64,000 nt of DNA from Flavipsychrobacter sp. (GCA_016787265.1 JAEUVF010000019.1:20655-84654); one strand, 5' to 3'; shown: positions 26,774 to 35,642, numbered from the stretch's first letter. Numbers and translations are program-made. The notes: generated by a model from the sequence alone, not told the origin.

Positions 26774-28426
26774 ATGAGCAATATGCAGGTAATTGGAAAA
26801 TCGCTGGTAGTAGGAGCAGGGTTATTATCCCTGGGACTGGGCGCAATAGCACAGGATAGCAGCAAGAGAAAAACCATAGATATAACTTCTACCTTCAAAC
26901 CGGTTTTGAGGGATGCGGTGAAACTGAATTTTTCGGCAGCACAGCCCACGCTTGATACCAGCAGACCGGTATTGGGATATTCTATACCCGTTCAACAGGT
27001 AAAATTGCCGTACCAGCCAGGCACATTAAAACCGGTTGCCATGCAGATCGATTCTGTTCTGCCCTGGAAGAATAGCCAGTATGTAAAAGTGGGAGTGGGC
27101 AATAATCATATTCCCTATGCCCAGGCCGGATTCAGTTTTGGGGAAGGCAAAACTTCCTACCTCAATTTATATGGTGAAGTATTCGCCAGCAAAGGCAAGT
27201 TGGATTTTCAGAAGCATAATATGGCGGAAGTGAGAGCAAGAGCCGGACAAATGCTGAATCAAAATCACCAGGTGTCGGCAATGGTTGGCTTCAAAGGCGA
27301 AGATTATTTTCTTTATGGATACCGGCCTGCCACACTGGATTTTACAAAGCGTGAGTTACGTCAGCAGTTTCAGACACTGGACGGTGAAATTACTTTGCGG
27401 AATACGGATCCAACTGATTTTGGATTGAGTTATCAGCCAACCCTTAGAGTGGTATCTTTCCGTCACAATAATATGGACAGCAGTGCCAGGGAACAGAATT
27501 TTGTAGTTAAGTTACCGGTACAGAAAACATTTGGAAAAAGCTTTGGCATCAACCTTGAGTTCACCGGTGATCTGACGAATTTTAAGGCAGATGGAAAATC
27601 TACCATCAAAAACAACCTCTTTCAACTGGCTCCTTCTCTTCTGCTGAAAACACCAAATGTTTCCATCCAGACCGGTATCTTGCCATCCTGGGATAATAAG
27701 GTATTTCATATGATGCCGAATATTCTGGCAGACTTTACCACTAATGATAAGCAGTTCACCTTCCAGGCTGGTTATATCGGATATTTCAATAAAGGAAGTA
27801 TGCAGCGATTCTCGACCATCAATCCCTGGATTGCACAGCCTGATCAGTTGCTGAATACCCGGGTAGTTGAATTGTATGGAGGAATCAAAGGGGTGTTGGC
27901 AAAGCATTTTACCTACAATGCAAAACTGGGTGTACAGAAACAACGTAATGTCAATCTATTTGTTAATGACCTGAACGATGGTAAAACCTTTTTAACGGTA
28001 TATGCTCCCGAAATGGATGTTGTTACCGTGCATGGTGAAATCGGGTATCACAAAGGCGAGAAGTTTACCTTCAGTTCTGGTATTACCTATAATAATTTCG
28101 TAGATGTGGAGGGGCAGGAAAAAGCCTGGGGACTCTTCCCGCTTGAAGTAAATGCCAGCCTGCGCTGGAAGATTATCGATGATCTCTATTTCAAAACGGA
28201 TTTTATCGGATGGGATGGTCCGGCTTACAGGAATCAGGCAGGACTTGCATTTAAAGGTGATAAGGCCTTTGATTTAAGTTCCGGACTTGAGTTCAAGGTT
28301 ACTAAATCCATTGACCTTTGGCTGCAAATGAATAATATCCTGAACAATCGCTATGAGCGCTGGAACCAGTACCAGGTATACGGATTTAACGTACTTGGTG
28401 GTGTGATTTTGAGATTGAACCGTTAA
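26774..28426 (+). CDS. Putative outer-membrane beta-barrel protein
   Basis: A 550-residue protein with a signal peptide (MSNMQVIGKSLVVGAG ... AIAQ). A conserved-looking N-terminal segment follows (IDITSTFKPVLRDAVKLNF, then YSIPVQQVKLPYQPGTLKP). From about residue 100 on it has alternating amphipathic strands, ending in a TonB-receptor-like last strand (FNVLGGVILRLNR). There is no plug domain of normal size, so it is not an ordinary TonB-dependent receptor. The frame extends upstream into the TPR gene, but the ATG at 26774 gives the signal peptide. It lies between the TPR gene and an HU-CCDC81-like gene, likely one operon; function unknown. Confidence 0.83.
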   Translation: MSNMQVIGKSLVVGAGLLSLGLGAIAQDSSKRKTIDITSTFKPVLRDAVKLNFSAAQPTLDTSRPVLGYSIPVQQVKLPYQPGTLKPVAMQIDSVLPWKNSQYVKVGVGNNHIPYAQAGFSFGEGKTSYLNLYGEVFASKGKLDFQKHNMAEVRARAGQMLNQNHQVSAMVGFKGEDYFLYGYRPATLDFTKRELRQQFQTLDGEITLRNTDPTDFGLSYQPTLRVVSFRHNNMDSSAREQNFVVKLPVQKTFGKSFGINLEFTGDLTNFKADGKSTIKNNLFQLAPSLLLKTPNVSIQTGILPSWDNKVFHMMPNILADFTTNDKQFTFQAGYIGYFNKGSMQRFSTINPWIAQPDQLLNTRVVELYGGIKGVLAKHFTYNAKLGVQKQRNVNLFVNDLNDGKTFLTVYAPEMDVVTVHGEIGYHKGEKFTFSSGITYNNFVDVEGQEKAWGLFPLEVNASLRWKIIDDLYFKTDFIGWDGPAYRNQAGLAFKGDKAFDLSSGLEFKVTKSIDLWLQMNNILNNRYERWNQYQVYGFNVLGGVILRLNR

Positions 28427-28487
28427 TCTGATAACTATTTTTTGACGGTTCAGGTAAAATTCGGTTTTTTGCCCGATTGGAACCTGT

Positions 28488-29144
28488 ATGGAAAGACTGG
28501 ACGTATTAACCAATTATTTACTGCAACAAAAGCGGATCAGCATTCCTGGTTTGGGTACGCTTTATATGGAGCGGGTTCCTGCCAGAACCGATTTTGTGAA
28601 TGCCAGGATTCTACCCCCCTTATACAGGTTCCGGTTCGATCAGTATTTTGATGCTCCCGATAAGGACCTTTTTGGTTATTTATCCAACCAACTTGGCATA
28701 CCGGATTTTGAGGCCGTTAAATGGTACAATGAATTTGCCTATGCACTGCGTACCAAAATCAGGAATAACGAACCCGCAGCATGGCCCGGACTCGGCAATT
28801 TTATTGCTGACGAGAAAGGTGAAATAGCTTTTGAAACAGAGAAGCCATGTTTTGATCTTCCATACCCTGTTCCTGCCAACCGGATCGTGCGCGAACATAC
28901 CGGGCATGCGATTCTGGTAGGAGACCGCGAAGTAATGGTTTCCGATCTAACCGAGCGATCTGAAGATGCTGTCTTTGTTGAACGGGGCTCCTGGTGGATC
29001 TATGCATTAATAATCGCAGCACTTGCACTGATGGGTATAGGATATCACTATTATATGCAGGATGCTGGTCAGCAAAATGGCGGCAACCAACAAATAGTTC
29101 CAGCATCTCCAATGCCTTCCTCCAGCAGAATCATCAACAACTAA
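28488..29144 (+). CDS. HU-CCDC81-like domain protein with one membrane helix
   Basis: A 218-residue protein. The N-terminal part (about 1-135) resembles the bacterial HU/CCDC81-type double domain seen in Bacteroidota (LDVLTNYLLQQKRISIPGLG, then KWYNEFAYALRTKI ... AWPGLGNF). A single transmembrane helix (WWIYALIIAALALMGIGYHY, about 165-185) and a short Gln/Asn/Ser-rich tail follow. The N-terminus should be cytoplasmic and the tail periplasmic. Such proteins may tether nucleic acid or protein assemblies to the membrane; no DNA-binding proof can be read here. It follows the barrel gene by 61 bases and is 1 base from the methyltransferase gene. Confidence 0.78.
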   Translation: MERLDVLTNYLLQQKRISIPGLGTLYMERVPARTDFVNARILPPLYRFRFDQYFDAPDKDLFGYLSNQLGIPDFEAVKWYNEFAYALRTKIRNNEPAAWPGLGNFIADEKGEIAFETEKPCFDLPYPVPANRIVREHTGHAILVGDREVMVSDLTERSEDAVFVERGSWWIYALIIAALALMGIGYHYYMQDAGQQNGGNQQIVPASPMPSSSRIINN

Positions 29145-29145
29145 T

Positions 29146-30042
29146 ATGGGACCGATACATATAACTGCCTGTCCGGTTTGTTCTTCAGGTTCCATTCAAC
29201 CGGTTGTTACACTACAGGATTATTCTGTATCCAGAGAGACCTTTGAAATATGGGAGTGCGCACAGTGCAGTTTCCGTTTTACACAGAATATCCCGGATCA
29301 GACAGCCATCGCCCCTTATTACAAATCTGAAAATTATATATCGCATAGCGATACCAATAAAGGATTTATCAATCGGTTATACCATATTGTTAGAAGGTAT
29401 ACATTAGGTAGTAAACGAAACTTGCTCAAAAAGGAAAATGCAGGGCAATCTGGCCGTTTGCTTGATGTGGGTGCAGGTACCGGTGCCTTTTTATTGGAGA
29501 TGAAAGCAGCTGGTTGGGATATTACCGGCCTCGAGCCAGATATGGATGCCATGAAGCTGGCACAACAAAAAACAGGTTTGTCGCTTTATGACACGGATAC
29601 CCTGTTTCAACTGCCCGCTTCAACTTTTGATATTATTACCCTCTGGCATGTGTTGGAACATGTTCATGCACTACATGCATATCTTGATCAGTTCCATACG
29701 ATCTTAAAGCAGGATGGAACCCTGCTGATTGCAGTACCTAATTACTGTTCGGAGGATGCAAATCATTACCAGCAATACTGGGCTGCTTACGATGTACCAA
29801 GACACCTGTACCATTTTTCACCGAAATCCATGCGAACATTGATGGAGAACCATGGCTTCAGCGTGCAGCGCATACAGCCTATGTGGTTCGATAGTTTTTA
29901 TGTAAGTATGCTCAGTGAAACCTATCGTAAAGGAAGGTCCAATTTGCCCGCTGCTTTCTGGCAGGGATTAAAATCCAATCTATCGGCGATGCATAATCGC
30001 GAAAAAGCGAGTTCCCTTATTTACGTAATCAAAAAAAACTAG
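29146..30042 (+). CDS. Class I SAM-dependent methyltransferase with N-terminal zinc ribbon
   Basis: A 298-residue enzyme. The first 45 residues hold two CxxC pairs (CPVC at 6-9 and CAQC at about 38-41), a zinc-ribbon like that of sugar- or small-molecule methyltransferases. The Rossmann SAM site is LLDVGAGTGAFLLEMKAAGWD with acidic E/D in GLEPD, and the post-motif LWHVLEHVHALHAYL is typical of the Methyltransf_23 group. Substrate unknown; similar enzymes act on lipid- or glycan-linked sugars and quinones. The start codon lies one base after the stop of the HU-like gene. The stop codon shares the palindrome CTAG with the convergent cyclase gene. Confidence 0.88.
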   Translation: MGPIHITACPVCSSGSIQPVVTLQDYSVSRETFEIWECAQCSFRFTQNIPDQTAIAPYYKSENYISHSDTNKGFINRLYHIVRRYTLGSKRNLLKKENAGQSGRLLDVGAGTGAFLLEMKAAGWDITGLEPDMDAMKLAQQKTGLSLYDTDTLFQLPASTFDIITLWHVLEHVHALHAYLDQFHTILKQDGTLLIAVPNYCSEDANHYQQYWAAYDVPRHLYHFSPKSMRTLMENHGFSVQRIQPMWFDSFYVSMLSETYRKGRSNLPAAFWQGLKSNLSAMHNREKASSLIYVIKKN

Positions 30043-30887
30043 TTGATCTGTACTTCCAGGATCACCGGCCAGAGTTTACCCGTAATGTAAATTTTTCCCG
30101 TAGCTGCATCAAAAGCGATTCCATTTAGTACAGCATCTCCGTTATTGTAATCAGTATTGGGAAAATACTTTTGTTTCATGGAATCCAGCAGGGTAGACAG
30201 ATCAGCGCGACCAACTACCTGGCCATTGGAGGGATCAATTTTCAGGATATAGTTGGTCTGCCATTGATTCGCATAGATATAACCGTTAATGTATTCCAGT
30301 TCGTTCAGATTGCTGACCGGACCGTACTCATTGGTTACGCTTAGAATGCGGGCAGTTTTAAAATCAATCGGATCAAGAAAATACAGATTGCTGGTACCGT
30401 CGGATAAAATCAGGTGTGTACTGTCGTGGGTGAGTCCCCATCCTTCCGTTTTGATCTGGAACTCGCTGGTTTTTTTGAGCGTTACAGGGTCATATATAAA
30501 GCCCTTTTTTTCTGTCCAGGTAAGCTGGTACAGTTTGTCCTGAAATACGGTTATCCCTTCCCCGAAATAATTATTGCCAAGTGGCTGGGTGGCAGTAGCT
30601 TTCCCTGAGCCTGGATCTATTTTGGAAATTCTGGATGTGTATTCATTCACACCTGGTTTACCTCCCGTACCTTCTATCAATTGTCCCTTATATACCACCA
30701 ATCCCTGTACATAGGAAGTTGCATCATGCGGAAATACATTTACGATATTTACCTGCATAACAGCAGGAGCTGGCAAATTATTGGAGGGAGCCAGTTGGCC
30801 ATTTTCTGCAGGCTGCGGAGCATTGTTGCAGGCGCCTGCCAGAAAGCAAACCAGCATCGCGAAAAAAGGGTTCTTTTTCATTGACAT
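30039..30887 (-). CDS. Glutaminyl-peptide cyclotransferase (glutamine cyclase), lipoprotein
   Basis: A 282-residue protein of the plant/bacterial-type glutamine cyclotransferase family (five-bladed propeller), which turns N-terminal glutamine into pyroglutamate. Seen: YVQGLVVYKGQLIEGTGG (about 58-75), NNYFGEGITVFQDKLYQLTW and GWGLTHDSTHLILSDGTSNLY. The conserved LNELEYINGYIYANQW and LNGIAFDAATGKIYITGK strands are also present. A lipoprotein signal ends in AGAC. In Bacteroidota, exported proteins often carry N-terminal glutamine after signal cleavage (AQ pattern, seen in many proteins here), which makes a periplasmic cyclase sensible. Two starts are possible (30887 or 30881). Confidence 0.9.
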   Translation of the reverse strand: MSMKKNPFFAMLVCFLAGACNNAPQPAENGQLAPSNNLPAPAVMQVNIVNVFPHDATSYVQGLVVYKGQLIEGTGGKPGVNEYTSRISKIDPGSGKATATQPLGNNYFGEGITVFQDKLYQLTWTEKKGFIYDPVTLKKTSEFQIKTEGWGLTHDSTHLILSDGTSNLYFLDPIDFKTARILSVTNEYGPVSNLNELEYINGYIYANQWQTNYILKIDPSNGQVVGRADLSTLLDSMKQKYFPNTDYNNGDAVLNGIAFDAATGKIYITGKLWPVILEVQIN

Positions 30888-30892
30888 GCAGG

Positions 30893-30900
30893 CAAAGGTA
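30893..30900 (-). promoter_or_regulatory. -7 box of the glutamine cyclase gene
   Basis: The minus strand reads TACCTTTG. It ends 5 bases before the ATG at 30887 and 11 before the ATG at 30881, so the mRNA is leaderless for the first start or has a very short leader for the second. Confidence 0.55.
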
Positions 30901-31086
30901 GGATGCCCATTGGTTCCATTCGTCTAAAAAACGCTAAAAAAGGTCCATTGATCTTTGAATTTCAACTAAAAAGCAGTTGTTTTACAGTTCTTCATCGAAT
31001 ATCCTCTGACAAGTACTGTCGAAATCTACCCAATGAATTGCTGTTGATCCACGCTATGATTGGCCGTCCAAACAATCGATTTGTTC

Positions 31087-32307
31087 ATGAGACGGATACT
31101 GGTACTCTTAATAACTTTGATCATACCTGCCCTGCATTACGCCCAGAAAGCTTGTGTACAGGACGGCAGCACACTTATTGCCAATACTTCCTTTTCCCTC
31201 ATACATTCAATCAGCTCTACCTCGCAGGCTCCGATTTTAGCGGTACCTGCACTAATAACAATACCCGTTGTAGTACATATTCTGGAATCAGGAACAGTTT
31301 CCGTTTCAGACGAACAGGTCAGTTCCCAGCTGGAAGCGCTTAACCGTGATTTTCAGGCAGCGAACCTGGATCTGGCAAGCGTTCCGGAGCGGTTCAAACA
31401 CCTGGTAGCGAATTGCAATATCCGCTTTGAACTTGCAAAAGTGGATCCGGCTGGTGATCCTACTTCTGGTATCCTTCGGGTAAAAGCCGGCGTAAATCAA
31501 TTCTCCCTGGATAACCGTATTAAATTCCGTTCTAAGGGGGGAGCCGATGCCTGGCCATCCGCCCATTACCTGAACATTTGGGTTGGTAATATGGTCAGCG
31601 GAATAATGGGTTACTCCAGTATGCCCGGAAGCGCTCCAGAACTGGATGGAGTAGTCCTCAATCAAACAGTGTTCGGTACGCTGAATAAAAAAGGACGGTA
31701 TACATTGGGGCGTGTCGCAGTTCATGAGATTGGACACTGGCTTGGCCTTAAACATATCTGGGGAGATGCTTATTGCGGGGATGATGGCATAGCAGATACC
31801 CCACCTCAAAAAAGTTACAATCGCGGTTGCCCTTCGGGTATTCTGCAAACCTGCGGAAATGATCCTAACGGTGATATGTATATGAATTACATGGACCTGA
31901 CGGATGACAGCTGCATGTATATGTTCACACTCGGTCAGCGGGAAAAAATGCGATCGGTATTTGCTGCCGGCGCACCCAGGAACAGTATACTCGCCGGATT
32001 GGCCCTGCAAACAGATGGTGATCCGATAGATCCGGAATGGGGATTGCCGGATCCATCCAGTATCAGAGCTCAGGCGCTACAGATATTCCCTGTACCGGCC
32101 TCCACCGAAATCAGGGTGGAAATTTCAGATTATGAAACAATGAAACAAAAGCACCTGTTCATCTATACGATGATGGGCCAGTTGATATTGCAGGTACCCG
32201 TACGCGCCAGCCAGGTAATCATTCCCATTGGCAAACTGATGCCAGGACAATACCTGATCAAAACGGACCGGGCAGACCAACCGGTAGGGAGGTTTGTGAA
32301 AATGTAA
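31087..32307 (+). CDS. Secreted M43-family zinc metalloprotease with type IX sorting domain
   Basis: A 406-residue pappalysin/cytophagalysin-like protease. After the signal peptide (ILVLLITLIIPALHYAQ) come a propeptide region and the M43 catalytic domain. The zinc motif is H213-E214-x-x-H217-xxGLKH223 (VAVHEIGHWLGLKH), and the Met-turn region is YMNYMDLTDDSC. The last roughly 75 residues form a T9SS sorting domain (LQIFPVPASTEIRVEI ... MPGQYLIK), so it is secreted or anchored at the surface. The frame is open to 31060 with a TTG, but the ATG at 31087 sits just before the signal peptide. A heptamer repeat begins 4 bases after its stop codon. Confidence 0.92.
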   Translation: MRRILVLLITLIIPALHYAQKACVQDGSTLIANTSFSLIHSISSTSQAPILAVPALITIPVVVHILESGTVSVSDEQVSSQLEALNRDFQAANLDLASVPERFKHLVANCNIRFELAKVDPAGDPTSGILRVKAGVNQFSLDNRIKFRSKGGADAWPSAHYLNIWVGNMVSGIMGYSSMPGSAPELDGVVLNQTVFGTLNKKGRYTLGRVAVHEIGHWLGLKHIWGDAYCGDDGIADTPPQKSYNRGCPSGILQTCGNDPNGDMYMNYMDLTDDSCMYMFTLGQREKMRSVFAAGAPRNSILAGLALQTDGDPIDPEWGLPDPSSIRAQALQIFPVPASTEIRVEISDYETMKQKHLFIYTMMGQLILQVPVRASQVIIPIGKLMPGQYLIKTDRADQPVGRFVKM

Positions 32308-32311
32308 TGAG

Positions 32312-32362
32312 GTGAAAGTTGAGAGAAGTGAAAGGTGAAAGGTGAAAGGTGAAAGGTGAAAA
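32312..32362 (+). repeat. Heptamer repeat locus 2, left part (GTGAAAG type)
   Basis: Seven 7-mers: GTGAAAG, TTGAGAG, then after a 2-base slip four GTGAAAG and one GTGAAAA. The right part at 32411-32443 has four units in opposite orientation, so the two parts could pair around the terminator between them. Confidence 0.92.
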
Positions 32363-32365
32363 TAA

Positions 32366-32394
32366 AAAAGGCCGTACATATCGTACAGCCTTTT
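32366..32394. terminator. Bidirectional terminator between the M43 protease and lpd genes
   Basis: The arms AAAAGGCCGTAC (32366-32377) and GTACAGCCTTTT (32383-32394) pair with one mismatch, with A-runs and T-runs on both sides. It lies between convergent genes and can serve both. Confidence 0.8.
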
Positions 32395-32410
32395 CTATTT
32401 ATGGTGCTTA

Positions 32411-32443
32411 TTTCACCTTTCACTTTTCACTTTTCACCTTTCT
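32411..32443 (-). repeat. Heptamer repeat locus 2, right part (inverted)
   Basis: On the minus strand four 7-mers (GTGAAAA, GTGAAAA, GTGAAAG, GTGAAAT) directly follow the stop codon of lpd, which itself touches the repeat. Confidence 0.88.
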
Positions 32444-33845
32444 ACAGATGGATCGCTTCTCCATATGCTACTTCAATTGCATCTTTGATACCTTCTGAAA
32501 TGGTGGGGTGGGGGTGGATGCTGTTCAGTACTTCGTGGTAAGTGGTTTCCAGTTTACGGGCTACCACGGTTTCAGCGATCATCTCGGTTACATTGTATCC
32601 AATCATGTGGGTACCTAACCATTCGCCGTATTTGGCGTCGAAGATCACTTTTACAAAACCTTCCGGAGCACCGGCGGCCTGTGCCTTACCGGAAACACTC
32701 AATGGGAATTTACCTACTTTGATTTCGTATCCGGCTTCTTTCGCAGCTTTTTCTGTGAACCCTACAGATGCGATTTCTGGAGTACAGTAGGTACATCCCG
32801 GCACATTACCATAATCCAATGCCTCGGGCTGGTGATGATATTTCTTCTCGGCATAGCCGATATTTTCAACACAAATAATTCCTTCTTTGGATGCTACGTG
32901 TGCCAGTGCCTGTCCGGGTACACAATCTCCGATCGCATAAATTCCGGGAACACTTGTCTGATAAAATTTATCAACTACAATTCTTCCTTTATCCGTTTTG
33001 ATGCCATTCTCTTCCAGGCCGATTCCTTCGATATTGGCAACTACTCCTGCTGCACTGAGTACGATATCCGCTTCCAGTGTCACTTCTCCGTTTGGAGTTT
33101 TTACTTTTGCTTTTACTCCGGTGCCCGATGTGTCAACTGATTCAACAGAGGAATTGGTCATCACTTCAATGCCGGATTTCTTATACGACTTCTCGAGTTC
33201 TTTGGAGATATCTTCATCTTCCACAGGAACAATGCGTGGCATGAATTCTACGATGGTTACTTTCGTTCCCATGCTGTTATAAAAATAAGCGAACTCCACA
33301 CCAATGGCGCCGCTTCCAACCACGATCATGCTTTTCGGTTGCTGTGGCAATACCATTGCTTCGCGATAACCGATCACTTTTTTACCATCCTGCTTGAGGG
33401 TGGGTAACTCGCGGCTGCGACCACCGGTTGCGATGATGATGTGTTTGGCTTCCACTACTTCTTTGGATCCATCCGCCTTGCTTACTTCAACTTTACCTTT
33501 AGATTGTACTTTTCCAAAGCCCATGATCACATCAATCTTGTTCTTCTTCATCAGAAACTGTACACCCTTGCTCATTTTATCTGCAACCCCGCGACTGCGT
33601 TTGATCACTTTTTCAAAGTTCTGCTTGCCACTTGCTTCGATGCCATAGGCTTCCGCATGTTTGATGTATTCCATCACCTGCGCGCTTTTCAGCAATGCCT
33701 TGGTGGGAATACAACCCCAGTTCAAACAAACTCCTCCCAGGCTTTCCTTTTCAATAACGGCTGTTTTAAAACCTAACTGTGATGCACGGATAGCGGCCAC
33801 ATATCCACCGGGGCCACTGCCGATCACAACAACGTCGTATGCCAT
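32442..33845 (-). CDS. lpdA: Dihydrolipoyl dehydrogenase (E3)
   Basis: Re-oxidises dihydrolipoamide on E2 of 2-oxo-acid dehydrogenases or glycine cleavage, passing electrons to NAD. The 467-residue flavoprotein has the FAD motif VVIGSGPGGYVAA (6-18), the redox-active disulfide C40/C45 in GGVCLNWGC and the NAD site VVGSGAIGVEFAYFYNSMG. The ATGD-like IYAIGDCVPG and the catalytic H446/E451 dyad in HPHPTISE complete the set. All key residues are present. It is alone here; the E2 partner candidate is 12 kb upstream. A promoter box of the TANNTTCG variant lies at 33888-33895. Confidence 0.96.
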   Translation of the reverse strand: MAYDVVVIGSGPGGYVAAIRASQLGFKTAVIEKESLGGVCLNWGCIPTKALLKSAQVMEYIKHAEAYGIEASGKQNFEKVIKRSRGVADKMSKGVQFLMKKNKIDVIMGFGKVQSKGKVEVSKADGSKEVVEAKHIIIATGGRSRELPTLKQDGKKVIGYREAMVLPQQPKSMIVVGSGAIGVEFAYFYNSMGTKVTIVEFMPRIVPVEDEDISKELEKSYKKSGIEVMTNSSVESVDTSGTGVKAKVKTPNGEVTLEADIVLSAAGVVANIEGIGLEENGIKTDKGRIVVDKFYQTSVPGIYAIGDCVPGQALAHVASKEGIICVENIGYAEKKYHHQPEALDYGNVPGCTYCTPEIASVGFTEKAAKEAGYEIKVGKFPLSVSGKAQAAGAPEGFVKVIFDAKYGEWLGTHMIGYNVTEMIAETVVARKLETTYHEVLNSIHPHPTISEGIKDAIEVAYGEAIHL

Positions 33846-33887
33846 AATCTTTATTTTAATTGTAGGTTGATATTATTATCTGGTCTG

Positions 33888-33895
33888 CGAAACTA
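33888..33895 (-). promoter_or_regulatory. -7 box (TANNTTCG variant) of lpdA
   Basis: The minus strand reads TAGTTTCG, 42 bases before the lpdA start codon, leaving a leader of about 37 bases. Confidence 0.35.
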
Positions 33896-33922
33896 ACTTA
33901 GAAGGCCCAAATCGCCAAACCA

Positions 33923-35596
33923 CTAGCGGTTGGCGTCATTCATCCGGATCTTGCGACCTTTGTAGGTCTTCCCGTCAATCGCTTTGATCATTTTGGAAGC
34001 AGCGGTTTTGTCCACTTCGATCCAGCTGTTCATTTCCTTCATATCAATCCGGCCAAGGGAATCTTTCCGCAAATCACTCATGTCCAGGATGAATTGCAGG
34101 AAACTGGCCTTATAGAACCCATCTTTCGTGCCAAGATTCACAAAAAGCTTGGTGGTATTGGCCGGACCTTCAAAACTTCTTCCGCGACCCGCATCTCTGT
34201 CCCGGCGTTGTCCATCACCTCTGCTGCTGAAATCTCTACCAACCTGTTGGCGACTTCTGCTGCGGTCTTCGCGTATGTTCAGGTCCTCCGCATTTTCATA
34301 ATATTTCAGGAAACGGTCAAATTCCATTGCAGCTACCCGCTTCAGGATATCTTCCTTGCTCATGTCGGCAAACTTCTCTTCCAGCATGGGCACATAGGTT
34401 TCATAATTACCATGACTGATATCTGTTTCCAGTAGTTTATCCATGAAGTAGAAAAATTGCTTCCTGCATACGTCCTTGCCGGTTGGGATTTCCAATTTAT
34501 TAAAAGGCGCCTGAACGATCTTTTCTATCTGACGGAGACGGAAAGTCTCACGGCTATGCACAATCGACATGCAGATACCGGTTTTCCCGGCTCTGCCTGT
34601 ACGACCACTTCTGTGGGTATATACTTCTATATCGTCGGGCAATTCGTAATTGATCACATGGGTGATTTCTTTCACGTCAATACCACGTGCCGCTACATCA
34701 GTAGCAATCAGCAGCTGCAGACTCTTATCGCGAAACTGGCCCATCACTTTATCACGCTGTGCCTGGGTAAGATCTCCATGCAGGGCATCGATATCGTATC
34801 CTTCCCTTGTCAGTTTTTCCGCGATTTCCTGGGCATCCAGTTTGGTGCGGGTAAAGATGATTCCATACATACCCGGGTTGAAATCGATCAGGCGTTTCAG
34901 TGCTTCATAACGGTGTTGTGCAGACGTTATGTAGTATTGGTGATCAATGTTTTTGTTCGCTGTGTTCACCTTTCCAACCTGAACTTCTTTCGGATCGTTC
35001 ATGTACCGCTTGCTTACCTTCTTGATTTCCGGTGGCATGGTGGCGCTGAACAACCAGGTGCTTTCGCGCTGGGGTGTGTTCTTCAGAATGAATTCGATAT
35101 CATCCTGGAAGCCCATGTTCAGCATTTCATCAGCTTCATCCAGTACAACATATTTTATCTGATCGAGATTGATTGCTTTTCTTTCGATCAGGTCGATTAA
35201 CCGGCCTGGTGTAGCTACTACAATCTGAACACCGCGTTTGATATCGCGGATCTGCGCACCAATAGAAGTTCCTCCATAAACCGCCACCATATTGATGGAG
35301 GTTTTGAATTTTTTGAACAATTCCATTTCGGTAACGATCTGCATACAGAGTTCGCGGGTTGGACAAACAACCAGCGCCTGTGGGTATTTATCTGAGGTCG
35401 AAATAAGTTGTAAAAGGGGTAATCCAAAGGCAGCCGTTTTCCCGGTGCCGGTTTGTGCAAGTCCCACTAAATCAGTAGTTCCGCTGAGAAGAATAGGAAT
35501 CGCTTTTTCCTGAATCGGGGTAGGGTTTACAAATCCAAGGGCCGTCGTCGCTTTAACCAGTTGCTCATCAAGTCCTAACCCATCAAATGTTATCAT
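33923..35596 (-). CDS. DEAD-box RNA helicase with DbpA-type RNA-binding domain
   Basis: An ATP-dependent RNA helicase of 557 residues. The RecA-like core has the Q motif (FVNPTPIQEKAIP), Walker A AQTGTGKT (about 47-54), DEAD, SAT, the ARGIDVKEI block and HRSGRTGRAG. An arginine-rich low-complexity linker (about 440-475) leads to a C-terminal DbpA RNA-recognition domain (LFVNLGTKDGFYKASF ... GKTYKGRKIRM). The domain suggests action on rRNA during ribosome assembly, as for DbpA/CsdA; cold-shock induction is common in the family but nothing here shows it. Its promoter lies back-to-back with that of bshB1. Confidence 0.95.
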   Translation of the reverse strand: MITFDGLGLDEQLVKATTALGFVNPTPIQEKAIPILLSGTTDLVGLAQTGTGKTAAFGLPLLQLISTSDKYPQALVVCPTRELCMQIVTEMELFKKFKTSINMVAVYGGTSIGAQIRDIKRGVQIVVATPGRLIDLIERKAINLDQIKYVVLDEADEMLNMGFQDDIEFILKNTPQRESTWLFSATMPPEIKKVSKRYMNDPKEVQVGKVNTANKNIDHQYYITSAQHRYEALKRLIDFNPGMYGIIFTRTKLDAQEIAEKLTREGYDIDALHGDLTQAQRDKVMGQFRDKSLQLLIATDVAARGIDVKEITHVINYELPDDIEVYTHRSGRTGRAGKTGICMSIVHSRETFRLRQIEKIVQAPFNKLEIPTGKDVCRKQFFYFMDKLLETDISHGNYETYVPMLEEKFADMSKEDILKRVAAMEFDRFLKYYENAEDLNIREDRSRSRQQVGRDFSSRGDGQRRDRDAGRGRSFEGPANTTKLFVNLGTKDGFYKASFLQFILDMSDLRKDSLGRIDMKEMNSWIEVDKTAASKMIKAIDGKTYKGRKIRMNDANR

Positions 35597-35611
35597 ATAT
35601 CAAAATTTGCG

Positions 35612-35619
35612 CAAAGGTA
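35612..35619 (-). promoter_or_regulatory. -7 box of the DEAD-box helicase gene
   Basis: The minus strand reads TACCTTTG, 15 bases before the start codon at 35596. It is 15 bases from the opposite-facing box of bshB1, so the two promoters overlap in their upstream elements. Confidence 0.55.
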
Positions 35620-35634
35620 AGATTTTAAACCCAC

Positions 35635-35642
35635 TACATTTG
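35635..35642 (+). promoter_or_regulatory. -7 box of bshB1
   Basis: TACATTTG, an exact match, ends 6 bases before the ATG at 35649. It rules out the in-frame ATG at 35607 and predicts a leaderless or nearly leaderless mRNA. Confidence 0.55.
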
